Source: Paracoccus albicereus (GTDB lineage: Bacteria > Pseudomonadota > Alphaproteobacteria > Rhodobacterales > Rhodobacteraceae). Taken from it: a DNA stretch of 64,000 nucleotides. The first letter of the stretch is position 1. The number at the start of each line of letters is the position of its first letter. This document shows, in pieces, positions 36,627 to 45,514 of this stretch. A model generated the notes under the pieces. The model was not told the DNA's origin and did no database searches. It saw only the letters and a list, made by a program, of their open reading frames with translations. Location of the stretch: positions 374,296 to 438,295 of the forward strand of contig NZ_JAKZEU010000003.1 in the NCBI RefSeq assembly GCF_024359525.1, read 5' to 3'. Position numbers and translations under genes: made by a program.

Positions 36627-38081
36627 TTATCGGTGGTCGCGCTGCAGCCGGCGTTCCAGATACATGGAATAACGCGACATGCTGAAGCAGATGATGAAGA
36701 AAATGGCGCCGGTAAAGATGAACGGCTCCCAGTAGACGCCTTTCCAGGCGAAGTTCGCGCGCACGAAGTCCGAAATCCCCTTCAGCGGATCGAAGAGGCC
36801 CACGAACACCACCAGCGTCGTGTCCTTGAACATGCCGATGAAGGTCGAGACGATGCCCGGAATCGAAATCTTCAGCGCCTGAGGCAGGATGATCAGCCGC
36901 TGCGCCTTCCAGTAATCAAGGCCAAGCGCGTCCGCGGCCTCATATTGCCCCTTGGGCAATGCCGCCAGACCACCACGGATCACCTCGGCCATGTAGGCGG
37001 CGGCGAAGATCGTCACCATGATGATGACACGCAGGATGATGTCGAAATTCGTGCCTGGCGGCAGGAAATAGTTCAGCAGCAGCGAGGCGACGAACAGCAG
37101 CGTGATCAGCGGCACGCCGCGGATGAACTCGATGAACACGACCGCGAGCTTGTTGACCAAGAACATGTCAGAGCGACGCGCGAGTGCGAGGATGATCCCC
37201 AAGGGCAGCGACAGTGCGATGCCCGCGACCCCGATGGTGATCGACAACAGGAAGCCGCCGAACTGATCGGAATCGATCGCGGTGATATCCAGCGGGATCA
37301 GCGATTGCAGATCCTCTGCGGCGTCACCCGCGACGAACAGCAGCAGGGCCAGCGTCACCGCCACGCCCGCAATCACCGCGATCAGCGGTGAAATGCGCAC
37401 CGACAAGCGCCAGGCCAGCCAGCCAAGCGCGACGGAGGCCAGGACGGAAAGCTCACCCCAAGCCGATCCGCCCCACAGCATCCACACGCCCAGCAGCGGA
37501 TAAAGGGCCGAGAAGATCAGCAGCCAAGGTGCGTTGCGTTCGGCGACCACGACAGCGCCGATCATGACGATGGCGGCGAAGACCAGCCATGGCAGCGGCG
37601 CGCCGACCATCACCGACAGGATCAACGTCGCAGCGGCGGCGACGATCAGGACGATACGTCGGATTCGCACGGATTCGGAAAACAGGACCGGCGCCAGCGC
37701 GACGAACAGGAAACCGAAGGCAATGATCGGGCGGAAATACAGTTCGCGCGGGTAGAAGCCGAACATGTATTGGTGCCAGCGCTCGCGGATGACGGCCCAG
37801 CAGGCCCCGCGCGCATCCTCACCCCAGGTTGCGGCGATGATTTCGCGGCATTGCGTCAGGCTTTCGGCGTTCCAGACGGAATGGGCGAACCAGTCCCAGA
37901 AATGACTGACGAGAAACCAGATGATCAGCAGCCCCAGGATTGTAAGGATCGTGTTGATCGGGCCGGAGAACAGGTTCGCGCGCAGCCAGTGCAAAGCGCC
38001 CGTTTCGCGGTTGGGCGGCGGCTGCTGGGGCAGCATCGTGTCGCGCACGAAGGGAACGGTCTGGGCGTGCAATTCGCTCAT
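36627..38081 (-). CDS. bztC: BztC membrane subunit of the amino-acid ABC transporter
   Basis: A 484-residue permease, much longer than ordinary PAAT permeases: the N-terminal ~270 residues hold extra membrane segments, and the C-terminal half carries the classic permease domain with the EAA loop region EVIRGGLAALPKGQYEAADA. This matches the large BztB/BztC subunits of Rhodobacter. It pairs with BztB in the membrane. One base separates it from the bztB stop. Confidence 0.94.
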   Translation of the reverse strand: MSELHAQTVPFVRDTMLPQQPPPNRETGALHWLRANLFSGPINTILTILGLLIIWFLVSHFWDWFAHSVWNAESLTQCREIIAATWGEDARGACWAVIRERWHQYMFGFYPRELYFRPIIAFGFLFVALAPVLFSESVRIRRIVLIVAAAATLILSVMVGAPLPWLVFAAIVMIGAVVVAERNAPWLLIFSALYPLLGVWMLWGGSAWGELSVLASVALGWLAWRLSVRISPLIAVIAGVAVTLALLLFVAGDAAEDLQSLIPLDITAIDSDQFGGFLLSITIGVAGIALSLPLGIILALARRSDMFLVNKLAVVFIEFIRGVPLITLLFVASLLLNYFLPPGTNFDIILRVIIMVTIFAAAYMAEVIRGGLAALPKGQYEAADALGLDYWKAQRLIILPQALKISIPGIVSTFIGMFKDTTLVVFVGLFDPLKGISDFVRANFAWKGVYWEPFIFTGAIFFIICFSMSRYSMYLERRLQRDHR

Positions 38082-38082
38082 C

Positions 38083-39339
38083 TCAGCGTTCCTTCAGCTT
38101 CACACGATTGTTGTGGATGTTCATCACGCCCGAAATGACCAGGCTGAGCGCAAGATAGATCAGCATCATCAGAACGATCGCCTCAAGCTCTCGTCCCGTC
38201 TGGTTCAGCGTGGTTCCGCCCAACGTTCCGCGCAGGTCCATGTAGCCGACCGCGATCGCCAACGATGAGTTCTTAGTCAGGTTCAGGTATTGCGAGATCA
38301 GCGGGGGAATGATCACCCGCAGCGCTTGCGGCAGGATCACCAGGTTCATCGTCTTGTTGGAACGCATCCCAAGCGCATAGGCCGCCTCGGTCTGGCCACG
38401 GCTGACGGCGAGGATACCGGCACGCACGATTTCCGCGATGAAAGCGCCGGTATAAAGCGTCAGCGCGAGCCATAGCGCGACGAAGGCGTTCTGGACGTTC
38501 AGCCCGCCGCCGAAGTTGAAGCCCTTCAGCTCCGGTGGGATCAGGTGCAGGCCGAAATACCAGATCAGCAGCAACGACGGCACCACCATGATCGCGAGGT
38601 TGATCCACCACGTCGTCGGACGGTCGCCCGTTCTGTCCTGCGTCCGCTGCGCCCAGGCCAGCACCGCCTTACGCACGAACCAGCCGCCGATCAACACGAC
38701 CGCGAAAGCGATCGTCGCCCAATCGATGAGGATTCGCGCACCCAGGTCCAGTTCGCCCGGATCGTTGGTCAGGCCCAGCGTCGGGATCGCTGTATAGCGA
38801 TTGGTCAGCGCGACATTGTCGAAAAGGATCATCGACCAGGCCGGGTCGTCACCACGATAGGCCGAGGGCGCAGGCAGGATCTCGGTGAAGATCGCGTAGA
38901 TGATCAGGATCCACAGCAGCAGCGGGATGTTGCGGAACATCTCGACATAGATCGTCATCAGTCTGGCAAAAAGCCAGTTGTTCGACAACCGCGCGACCCC
39001 GACGGCAACCCCGAGGATTGTTGCGGCAATACATCCCAGGAAAGAGATGATGATGGTGTTCAGAAGCCCGACGATGGTCGCGCGAAGATGCGTATCGTTA
39101 GACGTGTAGGGGATCGGGGGTGACGGGATGTCATAGCCCGCTCGCGACCACAGAAAGCCGAAATCGAAGTCCTTGCCCATCGCCCGCAGGTTCTGGATCG
39201 TGTTCCCGACCAGCCACCAGGCCGCGGCCATGACCAGGATGAAGACGACGACCTGGATCGTCAGCGACCGATAGCGCCGGTCGTAGATCAGCATGCTCGG
39301 GCGGAACGACGGCTGTGCCGGTGCCGTGATGTCTGACAT
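38083..39339 (-). CDS. bztB: BztB membrane subunit of the amino-acid ABC transporter
   Basis: A 418-residue permease of the same long type as BztC. The EAA region reads EIVRAGILAVSRGQTEAAYA, followed by LGMRSNKTMNLVILPQALR. I chose ATG at 39339 (AGGGGAAA upstream, MSDITAPAQ) over ATG at 39381, which is possible and adds 14 hydrophilic residues. A 12-bp hairpin separates it from bztA, so its level is probably lower than that of the binding protein. Confidence 0.93.
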   Translation of the reverse strand: MSDITAPAQPSFRPSMLIYDRRYRSLTIQVVVFILVMAAAWWLVGNTIQNLRAMGKDFDFGFLWSRAGYDIPSPPIPYTSNDTHLRATIVGLLNTIIISFLGCIAATILGVAVGVARLSNNWLFARLMTIYVEMFRNIPLLLWILIIYAIFTEILPAPSAYRGDDPAWSMILFDNVALTNRYTAIPTLGLTNDPGELDLGARILIDWATIAFAVVLIGGWFVRKAVLAWAQRTQDRTGDRPTTWWINLAIMVVPSLLLIWYFGLHLIPPELKGFNFGGGLNVQNAFVALWLALTLYTGAFIAEIVRAGILAVSRGQTEAAYALGMRSNKTMNLVILPQALRVIIPPLISQYLNLTKNSSLAIAVGYMDLRGTLGGTTLNQTGRELEAIVLMMLIYLALSLVISGVMNIHNNRVKLKER

Positions 39340-39402
39340 GGATTTCCCCTGTTCCGGATCGTCGGCTTTGCGCCGTATCAAATGACCGGATTATCGTTTG
39401 TG

Positions 39403-39432
39403 GGACGGGCGGGGTTCGATCCCCGCCCGTCC
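39403..39432 (-). terminator. Intercistronic hairpin between bztA and bztB
   Basis: GGACGGGCGGGG and CCCCGCCCGTCC pair perfectly over 12 bp with a 6-base loop. There is no T-run on the minus strand, so it more probably protects the bztA mRNA end or causes partial termination, the usual way of making more binding protein than permease. Confidence 0.75.
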
Positions 39433-39449
39433 GTCTTTGTCGTCAGATC

Positions 39450-40475
39450 TTACCGGAACGGCGGGGCGTACATCAGGCCGCCCTGGGTCCACTGCGCGTT
39501 CAGACCGCGTGCCAGACCGATCGGGGTCTGCTCGCCGATGGTGGCCGCAAAGATCTCGCCATAATTGCCGCTGGCGGCGATGGCACGCTTGGCCCACTCG
39601 TTGTCCAGACCCATCATCGCGCCCAGTTCGTCCGAAGTGCCCAGCAGGCGCTGGACTTCGGGATTGGCGGAGTTCGCCGACAGCTCTTCGAGATTGGTCG
39701 AGGTCACGCCGTATTCCTCGGCCGCGATCAGCGCGTTCAACGTCCAGCGGACGATGTCGCCCCAGTTGTTGTCGCCGTGGCGAACCGCCGGCCCAAGCGG
39801 CTCTTTCGAGATGATCTCGGGCAGGATGATGTGATTTTCGGGGTCCGCGAAGGCCGCACGGGTCGCGGCGAGGCCCGAAGCGTCGGTCGTGTAGGCGTCA
39901 CAGGCCCCGGCCATGTACTGCTGCTCGCCCTCGGCATTGCTGTCGATGTTGACAGGCTGGTAGCTCATGTTGTTGGCGCGGAAATAATCGGCCAGGTTCA
40001 ACTCGGTCGTGGTGCCGGTCTGGATGCAGATCGTGGCGCCATCAAGCTCCTTGGCGCTGGTGACGCCCAGGTCCTTGTTCACCATGAAGCCCTGGCCGTC
40101 GTAGTAGTTGACGCCCACGAAATCGAGCTTGAGGTCGGTGTCGCGCGAGTACGTCCAGGTCGAGTTCCGCGCCAGCACGTCCACCTCGCCCGAGGACAAC
40201 GCGGTGAAGCGCGTCTGACCGGTCGTGGGCACGTATTTGACCTTCGACGGATCGCCCAGCACGGCGGCGGCGACGGCCTTGCACACAGCGATGTCGAAAC
40301 CGGCCCAGTTGCCGTTTGCATCGGGTGCGGCAAAGCCGACAAGCCCGGTGTTGACGCCGCAGATCAATTCGTCGCGGGCTTTGACTTCTGCAAGCGTGTC
40401 GCCTTCGGCGGCAAAGGCCCCGCCGCCCAGCAGGGTGGCCGCGGTCAGCGTGCCGAGGAATGCCGTTCTTTTCAT
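39450..40475 (-). CDS. bztA: Periplasmic glutamate/glutamine/aspartate/asparagine-binding protein
   Basis: A 341-residue solute-binding protein (SBP family 3). A signal peptide (cleavage after AFAAEG) precedes the two-lobed domain; conserved segments are NWAGFDIAVCKAVAAAVLG, NSTWTYSRDTDLKLDFVG and the end region NEWAKRAIAASGNYGEIF. ATG at 40475 has GAGAGG upstream; the longer frame to 40604 crosses the promoter. It captures acidic amino acids and their amides for BztBCD. Confidence 0.95.
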   Translation of the reverse strand: MKRTAFLGTLTAATLLGGGAFAAEGDTLAEVKARDELICGVNTGLVGFAAPDANGNWAGFDIAVCKAVAAAVLGDPSKVKYVPTTGQTRFTALSSGEVDVLARNSTWTYSRDTDLKLDFVGVNYYDGQGFMVNKDLGVTSAKELDGATICIQTGTTTELNLADYFRANNMSYQPVNIDSNAEGEQQYMAGACDAYTTDASGLAATRAAFADPENHIILPEIISKEPLGPAVRHGDNNWGDIVRWTLNALIAAEEYGVTSTNLEELSANSANPEVQRLLGTSDELGAMMGLDNEWAKRAIAASGNYGEIFAATIGEQTPIGLARGLNAQWTQGGLMYAPPFR

Positions 40476-40589
40476 ATCTACCTCTCTGTAGGGTCCCGAA
40501 ATCGGGTCGGTCTGTCGCGGGATCTTGGTTGATCCCTGCTTGTCAGCGCGTCCCCGCCCGGCGCGGAACGGCGATGCGCAATAGGCGGC

Positions 40590-40617
40590 ATTGTGCCGAT
40601 ACAAGCATCAGCGTCAA
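40590..40617 (-). promoter_or_regulatory. Candidate promoter of bztABCD
   Basis: On the minus strand TTGACG (40617-40612) and CACAAT (40595-40590) are 16 bases apart. The leader to bztA is then about 110 bases and contains a GGGATC/GATCCC hairpin (40519-40536). Confidence 0.5.
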
Positions 40618-40621
40618 GAAA

Positions 40622-40645
40622 GAACCCCTGAGAGGGACAGGGTTC
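40622..40645 (-). terminator. Terminator overlapping the end of the ATP12 gene
   Basis: On the minus strand GAACCCTG and CAGGGGTTC pair with one bulge, followed by TTTCTTG. It begins in the ATP12 stop codon and ends the crcB-to-ATP12 operon just before the bztA promoter. Confidence 0.7.
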
Positions 40646-41357
40646 AATCGGGACGCGAAAGCTGCCAGAGCCGTTCTGCCGCGCGCATAGCCTCGCGCCG
40701 AGCCTCGGCCGCCGCTTCTGCTTCGTCGTCGCGACCCCAGCGTTCGGATTGGAAATTCTCGTCAATCCGCGACAGGTCATGCGCTTCGTCGGCCGACAAC
40801 CGACCACGCGTCACTGCTAGCCCCAGCACCAGCGATCCGGGCAGCGTCACCAGATCATGCAGCGCCGTCAGGCCGAAATCGTCATGCCCCCGGACCGCGG
40901 CCAGCAACCGCTCCAACGCGGCGCCATCCTGTTCGACCGGCAGGACGCCATGGGTGATCCGCAACGGCGCGTTAAGGTCGCGGGCGGCCCAATCGACCAG
41001 CGGATCCCATCCGCGTGCCTGAAGATCGACCAGCGACTGCGGTTCGTCTGCCCGATAGGACAGCAGATCCGTGCCACCATATTCGGCAAGCATAGCCGCG
41101 ACCGCGTCGAATTGCGGCCTCACCTTTTCGATTGCAGAGTTCGCGGCGCGCGTCAGCGGCATGTCCTGGGGCACGATCACGTCTCCGACGGCATCCCATT
41201 CGGCAGCGACGGCCTCGGCCAGTCTCTGCGTCGGCAGCACGAGCGACAGCTTGCCCGGTGTCCGCAGTGGTCGCGCGTCGAGCATGACCTCTGAACCGCC
41301 CTCGACCGGTTTGACGTGGACCGTCTTCCAGAACCGGCGCGCTTTCCATTCACTCAT
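40644..41357 (-). CDS. ATP12 family F1-ATPase assembly chaperone
   Basis: A 237-residue protein of the ATP12 family, which assists assembly of the F1 alpha subunit in mitochondria and alphaproteobacteria. Family stretches are WKARRFWKTVHVKPVEGG, LDARPLRTPGK, and the region GTDLLSYRADEPQSLVDLQ with WDPLVDWA. ATG at 41357 overlaps the HAD stop by four bases. It is the last gene of a four-gene overlapped unit and ends in a terminator. Confidence 0.92.
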   Translation of the reverse strand: MSEWKARRFWKTVHVKPVEGGSEVMLDARPLRTPGKLSLVLPTQRLAEAVAAEWDAVGDVIVPQDMPLTRAANSAIEKVRPQFDAVAAMLAEYGGTDLLSYRADEPQSLVDLQARGWDPLVDWAARDLNAPLRITHGVLPVEQDGAALERLLAAVRGHDDFGLTALHDLVTLPGSLVLGLAVTRGRLSADEAHDLSRIDENFQSERWGRDDEAEAAAEARREAMRAAERLWQLSRPD

Positions 41358-42022
41358 CGCGAACCCTCCGCGACCCAATGGTCGATCGCCCGCGTCAGCG
41401 CGCTGAAATCCGATGCGACCAGCACCGCACCCGATGCCTTCAAGTCAGCGGCGGCATGATATCCCCAGCCCACGCCAAACCCGGTGACGCCCGCTGCGAC
41501 CGCCATCGCCATGTCGAAACTGGTGTCGCCGACCATGACGGCGTCCACCGCATCGACCCCGGTCTCGGCGAGCGCCGAATGCAACATCGCGGGATGCGGT
41601 TTCGAGGGGTGGCCATCGGCGGTTTGCAGGCTGACGAAGCGTCCCTGCAGCCCGTGGTGCTGCAGCATCACATCAAGTCCGCGCCGTCCCTTGCCCGTTG
41701 CGACGGCCAACAGCAGGTCGTCACGCGCACCAAGCGCATCCAGACATTCCTGCGCGCCAGGGTAAAGCGGCGCATTCTCCGGCACGTGGCGTTCGTGGAA
41801 GGCGGCGCGGTAGCCATCTGCCAGACGGGCGTGCATGGCCTCGTCCGCGTCAGGCGCCAGCCGCGCGATCGCATGGGGAAGCGACAGGCCGACGGTCTCC
41901 AGCACCGCGTCCAACCCCGGCGCGGGCAGACCAGCGCGATCGAATGCGTGGCCCATGCCCCGGTGGATGTGATGCTGGCTATCGACCAAAGTTCCATCCA
42001 CGTCGAAGATGATCAGCTTCAT
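41354..42022 (-). CDS. HAD family hydrolase (phosphoglycolate phosphatase-like)
   Basis: A 222-residue HAD phosphatase. Motif I is IIFDVDGTLVDSQHHI with the nucleophile Asp; motif II is near VATGKGRRG, motif III K at GHPSKPHPAM, and motif IV MVGDTSFDMAMA. The small alpha-helical cap is of the Gph/PGP type. The substrate cannot be assigned. It overlaps rluC and the ATP12 gene by four bases on either side. Confidence 0.9.
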   Translation of the reverse strand: MKLIIFDVDGTLVDSQHHIHRGMGHAFDRAGLPAPGLDAVLETVGLSLPHAIARLAPDADEAMHARLADGYRAAFHERHVPENAPLYPGAQECLDALGARDDLLLAVATGKGRRGLDVMLQHHGLQGRFVSLQTADGHPSKPHPAMLHSALAETGVDAVDAVMVGDTSFDMAMAVAAGVTGFGVGWGYHAAADLKASGAVLVASDFSALTRAIDHWVAEGSR

Positions 42023-43065
42023 TCGACATCCTCGAACGGGTCGGCAGGCACGTCGGCCTCGGCCCATCCCAGCATCTTCCAACTGCGGGCCATGTGCTCG
42101 GGCAGAGGCGCGGTGATGGTGATCCGCTCGCCCGTGACCGGGTGGTCAAAGGACAGGCTGCGGGCGTGAAGGTGCAGCTTGCGGCTGATCTCTCCACCAA
42201 GCTGGGCGCCCCAGCCGTCGCCCAGGTTTTCCTGACCCGATCCGCCATACTTGCCGTCACCCACGATCGGGTGTCCGATCTCGGCCATGTGCGCCCTCAG
42301 CTGGTGGGTGCGGCCGGTGATCGGCACCAGCGCACACCAGCTTGCGCGCGTCGCCAGCGCGTCGAGCACGGCGTAGTCGGTGGTCGCCCGCTTCGCGCCC
42401 TCGGTCGTGTCGATATCCTTGGGGTGGATCGCACGCATGCGCTCGCCCTCGCCCCCGCGGCCGTGACCGCCTGCCTTGACCAAACCGAAACGGATCGTGC
42501 CCATACGCGGCTGCGGGACACCGGCCACGGCAGCCCAGTAGATCTTGCGGGTCGTGCGATGGCGGAACGCCTCGGACAAGCCCCGCGCGACCCGGTCTGT
42601 CCGGGCTAGCAGCAGGACCCCCGACGTGTCCTTGTCCAGCCGGTGGACCAGCTTCGGACGCTCCTTGTAGCCGAACATCAGCGCCGGGGTCAGCCCGTCC
42701 ACATGCCGGTCGCCCTGCCCGCTGCCACCTTGGCTGGGCAAACCTGCAGGCTTGTTGAGCGCGATGATGTGCTGGTCCTTCCACAAGACGGCCGCCTGGA
42801 TCATCGCCTCGTCCGATTGCGAGACCGCAGGCTTCGCCTTCGGTGCCGGCGCTTCGACGTCGGGCAGCGGCGGCACGCGCACTTCCTGCCCCGCCTCGAT
42901 CCGGGTGTTGCCCTTCACGCGGCCGCCATCCACGCGAAGTTCGCCCTTGCGGCACATCTTCTCGACGGCGCCTTGGGTCAGTTGCGGGAACTTCTTCTTC
43001 AGCCAGCGGTCCAGCCGCTGATCGCCCTCCCCGTCAGCGACGCGAATGGTCTGAACGCCGCTCAT
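42019..43065 (-). CDS. rluC: 23S rRNA pseudouridine synthase RluC/RluD family
   Basis: A 348-residue RluA-type pseudouridine synthase. An S4 domain (~residues 15-85) precedes the catalytic domain. The active-site aspartate is in VHRLDKDTSGVLLLAR and the later YxxH-type stretch is ITGRTHQLRAHM. It modifies uridines of 23S rRNA; RluC versus RluD specificity is not certain. ATG at 43065 overlaps the crcB stop by four bases. Confidence 0.85.
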   Translation of the reverse strand: MSGVQTIRVADGEGDQRLDRWLKKKFPQLTQGAVEKMCRKGELRVDGGRVKGNTRIEAGQEVRVPPLPDVEAPAPKAKPAVSQSDEAMIQAAVLWKDQHIIALNKPAGLPSQGGSGQGDRHVDGLTPALMFGYKERPKLVHRLDKDTSGVLLLARTDRVARGLSEAFRHRTTRKIYWAAVAGVPQPRMGTIRFGLVKAGGHGRGGEGERMRAIHPKDIDTTEGAKRATTDYAVLDALATRASWCALVPITGRTHQLRAHMAEIGHPIVGDGKYGGSGQENLGDGWGAQLGGEISRKLHLHARSLSFDHPVTGERITITAPLPEHMARSWKMLGWAEADVPADPFEDVE

Positions 43066-43436
43066 GCCCACAACCCCCGTCCGACGGTGATCCCCGCGAT
43101 GACGGCAATGATCGACAACACGACCGAGCCCACGATGTAGATCGCAGCGCCGCCGGCCTGTCCGCGTTCCCACAGGGTCAACGCGTCGAGCGAGAAGGCC
43201 GAAAAGGTGGTGAATCCACCCAGTACACCAGTCAGCAGCAACGGTGCGTAAGCGTTGCCCCAGCGATGCGCCATCAGCGCCGCTAGAATACCCATGACGA
43301 AGCTGCCCACGACATTGACCACGCCGGTCGCAATCGGAAAGCCGGGACCGTGCCAGGCGATCGCTCGATAGACACCGTAGCGGGCCGTCGCACCGATCGC
43401 GCTGCCCAGGGCCACTTGCAGAAACGGGTTCATCAT
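43062..43436 (-). CDS. crcB: Fluoride ion exporter CrcB/Fluc
   Basis: A 124-residue four-helix membrane protein that works as a dimeric fluoride channel. Typical segments are GSAIGATARYGVYR, GVVNVVGSFVMGILAALM and the TGVLGGFTTFSAFSLDA signature with the pore Phe/Thr box. It begins ATGATG, so the start could be 43436 or 43433. No fluoride riboswitch is evident in the short 31-bp gap to rarA, which is unsurprising inside an operon. Confidence 0.94.
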   Translation of the reverse strand: MMNPFLQVALGSAIGATARYGVYRAIAWHGPGFPIATGVVNVVGSFVMGILAALMAHRWGNAYAPLLLTGVLGGFTTFSAFSLDALTLWERGQAGGAAIYIVGSVVLSIIAVIAGITVGRGLWA

Positions 43437-43467
43437 GGCGGCTAAGTGTGCGCCTGCGGAGCCGAAG

Positions 43468-44796
43468 TCAACTGCCGCGCTTCAGCCGCTGCTGGACGAA
43501 CCAGTCGAGCCGCTTCTTCAGATCGCGCTCGAAGCCACGCTCGACCGGCAGGTAGAGGACCGGCCGCTTCATCTCGTCCGGAAAGTAGTTCTGGCCGCTG
43601 AACGCATCCTCGGCGTCGTGGTCATAGGCGTAGCCTGCGCCGTAACCCTGATCCTTCATCATCTGCGTCGGCGCGTTGAGGATGTGCGCGGGCGGCATCA
43701 GGCTGCCGGTGCGCTTGGCCTCTGCGCGTGCGCCCTTGTAGGCAGCGTAACCGGCGTTCGATTTCGGCGCGAGCGCCAGATAGATGACCGCCTGCGCCAG
43801 GGCGAGTTCGCCTTCGGGGCTGCCGAGCCGTTCGTAGATCGCCCAGGCATCAAGGCAATGACGTGCCGCGGATGGGTCCGCCAGCCCGATATCCTCGATC
43901 GCCATGCGCGTGATGCGGCGGGCGAGATAGCGCGGATCCTCGCCGCCCTCCAGCATCCGGGAAAGCCAGTAGAGCGCGGCATCGGGATCGCTGCCGCGCA
44001 CCGATTTGTGCAACGCAGAGATCAGATTGTAATGCTCATCGCCCGACTTGTCGTATTTCGCCGCCCGCTTCATCAGCCGCTGTGACAGTGCCTCGGGTGT
44101 CAGCGGGGCGTCGATCTTCCACGCCATCACCTGCTCGATCAGGTTCAGTGCCGCACGTCCATCGCCGTCCGCCATCGTCAGCAACGCGTCACGAGCGGGG
44201 GGTGTCAGCGGTAGCTTGCGGCCGAGTTCAGATTCGGCGCGTTGTGCCAGCCGCTCAAGTTCGGCCAGCGACAGCCGTTCCAGAACGATGACCTGAGCGC
44301 GCGACATGAGCGCGGCGTTCAGTTCGAATGAAGGGTTCTCGGTCGTCGCCCCGACCAGAAGGATCGTGCCGTCTTCCATGTGCGGCAGGAAACTGTCCTG
44401 CTGTGCCTTGTTGAAACGGTGAATCTCGTCGACGAACAGCAGCGTGCCCCGCCCTTGATCGCGGCGCAGACGCGCGGCTTCGAACACTTTACGCAGATCG
44501 GGCACGCCGGTGAAGATCGCGCTGATCTGAACGAAATGCAGATCGGTCTCGTCCGCCAGCAACCGGGCGATGGTCGTCTTGCCGACCCCCGGCGGTCCCC
44601 AGAGGATGATCGAGGACAGGCTGCCCGCAGCCAGCATCGCACCCAAAGGTCCATCGGGGCCGAGGATCCTGTCCTGTCCCACCACTTCGGACAAGACCCT
44701 CGGCCTGATCCGGTCCGCCAACGGACGCGGCGCGTCGCGGCGCGCCTCTGATCGCTTCTCGTCGGGCGGGTCTGGATTGTCGAACAGGTCAGCCAT
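43468..44796 (-). CDS. rarA: Replication-associated recombination protein RarA (MgsA)
   Basis: A 442-residue AAA+ ATPase that acts at stalled replication forks. Walker A is [11 protein letters not shown], Walker [11 protein letters not shown], sensor 1 region [15 protein letters not shown]. The C-terminal tetramerisation part has [20 protein letters not shown] sequence and ends [14 protein letters not shown] at 44796 (MADLFDNP) was chosen over an upstream frame reaching 44943, which overlaps luxI in another frame. It heads the crcB-rluC-HAD-ATP12 string. Confidence 0.94.
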   Translation of the reverse strand: MADLFDNPDPPDEKRSEARRDAPRPLADRIRPRVLSEVVGQDRILGPDGPLGAMLAAGSLSSIILWGPPGVGKTTIARLLADETDLHFVQISAIFTGVPDLRKVFEAARLRRDQGRGTLLFVDEIHRFNKAQQDSFLPHMEDGTILLVGATTENPSFELNAALMSRAQVIVLERLSLAELERLAQRAESELGRKLPLTPPARDALLTMADGDGRAALNLIEQVMAWKIDAPLTPEALSQRLMKRAAKYDKSGDEHYNLISALHKSVRGSDPDAALYWLSRMLEGGEDPRYLARRITRMAIEDIGLADPSAARHCLDAWAIYERLGSPEGELALAQAVIYLALAPKSNAGYAAYKGARAEAKRTGSLMPPAHILNAPTQMMKDQGYGAGYAYDHDAEDAFSGQNYFPDEMKRPVLYLPVERGFERDLKKRLDWFVQQRLKRGS

Positions 44797-44857
44797 GGCG
44801 AAGCTCAGATAAGCACTCCGCCATGACGATGTCAGTCCCCCAGAAGCCGGCCGTTGA

Positions 44858-45448
44858 TCAATGCATCTTCGCGGCGAGGTTGATCGAGACGCACTGGAAG
44901 TGGCCGTCATCGATCCACATCTTGCGACCGATCGCCTCGGCATCGAGGCCGCAACGGCCGTACCAACGCTCCCAGTTGCCGGCGGTCAATGCGATCAGGC
45001 GCGAGGCGCCGACATCGCGTGCCGACGAGGTCATCGCATCGACCATGTTGAAATGGACCTTGCGGCGAAGCATCTGCGGCACCGAATGGTTCACGAAGAC
45101 ACGCGTGCATTCCCAGGTCTGCGCGTCGACCGGGGCATCACCGTAAAGCAGGTCCTGCGGGATCGTCCCGCCAAGGATGCCCTTTTGCGCATCGCGGATC
45201 ATGTAGGAATAGATGCCGCAGCTTGCCGTCGTCGGCGTTAGGCGGAAGCCTGCAAGCACTTGGCCAAGATCGTGGATCGCGATCCAGCGGCTTTGCGGCG
45301 TATCGTACTGATCGAACTCCATCCCCTCCGCTTCGGGAAGGTCCCAGTTCTTCTGCACGATGAAGCTTTGCTTCCGGGCGCGGAACAGGTTGGCGAACAG
45401 TTCGCCGTGGTTGTGGATGTTCGAGAATGAAAGCGTGGTGGTCTGCAT
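44858..45448 (-). CDS. Acyl-homoserine-lactone synthase (LuxI family)
   Basis: A 196-residue LuxI protein that makes acyl-homoserine-lactone signals from S-adenosylmethionine and an acyl carrier. All usual invariant residues are seen: R25, F29 and W35, acidic D46 and D49 in FDQYD, R69 in GFRLTPT, and E113 with R116 in WECTRVFV. The chain length of the product cannot be told. It lies 66 bp after its partner luxR gene on the same strand and downstream of the ribosomal cluster. Confidence 0.93.
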   Translation of the reverse strand: MQTTTLSFSNIHNHGELFANLFRARKQSFIVQKNWDLPEAEGMEFDQYDTPQSRWIAIHDLGQVLAGFRLTPTTASCGIYSYMIRDAQKGILGGTIPQDLLYGDAPVDAQTWECTRVFVNHSVPQMLRRKVHFNMVDAMTSSARDVGASRLIALTAGNWERWYGRCGLDAEAIGRKMWIDDGHFQCVSINLAAKMH

Positions 45449-45514
45449 GGTGTCTTACTCCTGGGTTGGTCTTTTTTCCCCGGGATGCATCGCCGATCCT
45501 CTATGGGCGATCAC

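Noticed and set aside
36147..37391. 414-residue open frame opposite bztC and bztD
   Set aside because: Spans two real genes on the other strand and has no protein-like composition.
39403..39432. tRNA T-arm-like GGTTCGATCC inside the bztA-bztB hairpin
   Set aside because: No acceptor, D or anticodon arm can be built around it, and the 12-bp stem is too long for a T-arm; coincidence with a stable hairpin.
45449..45514. ATCGCC/GGCGAT repeat in the luxR-luxI gap as a lux box or terminator
   Set aside because: The half-sites are only 6 bp with an 11-base spacer, and the following A-rich stretch is on the wrong strand for a terminator. A luxI promoter site may exist here but I cannot define it.
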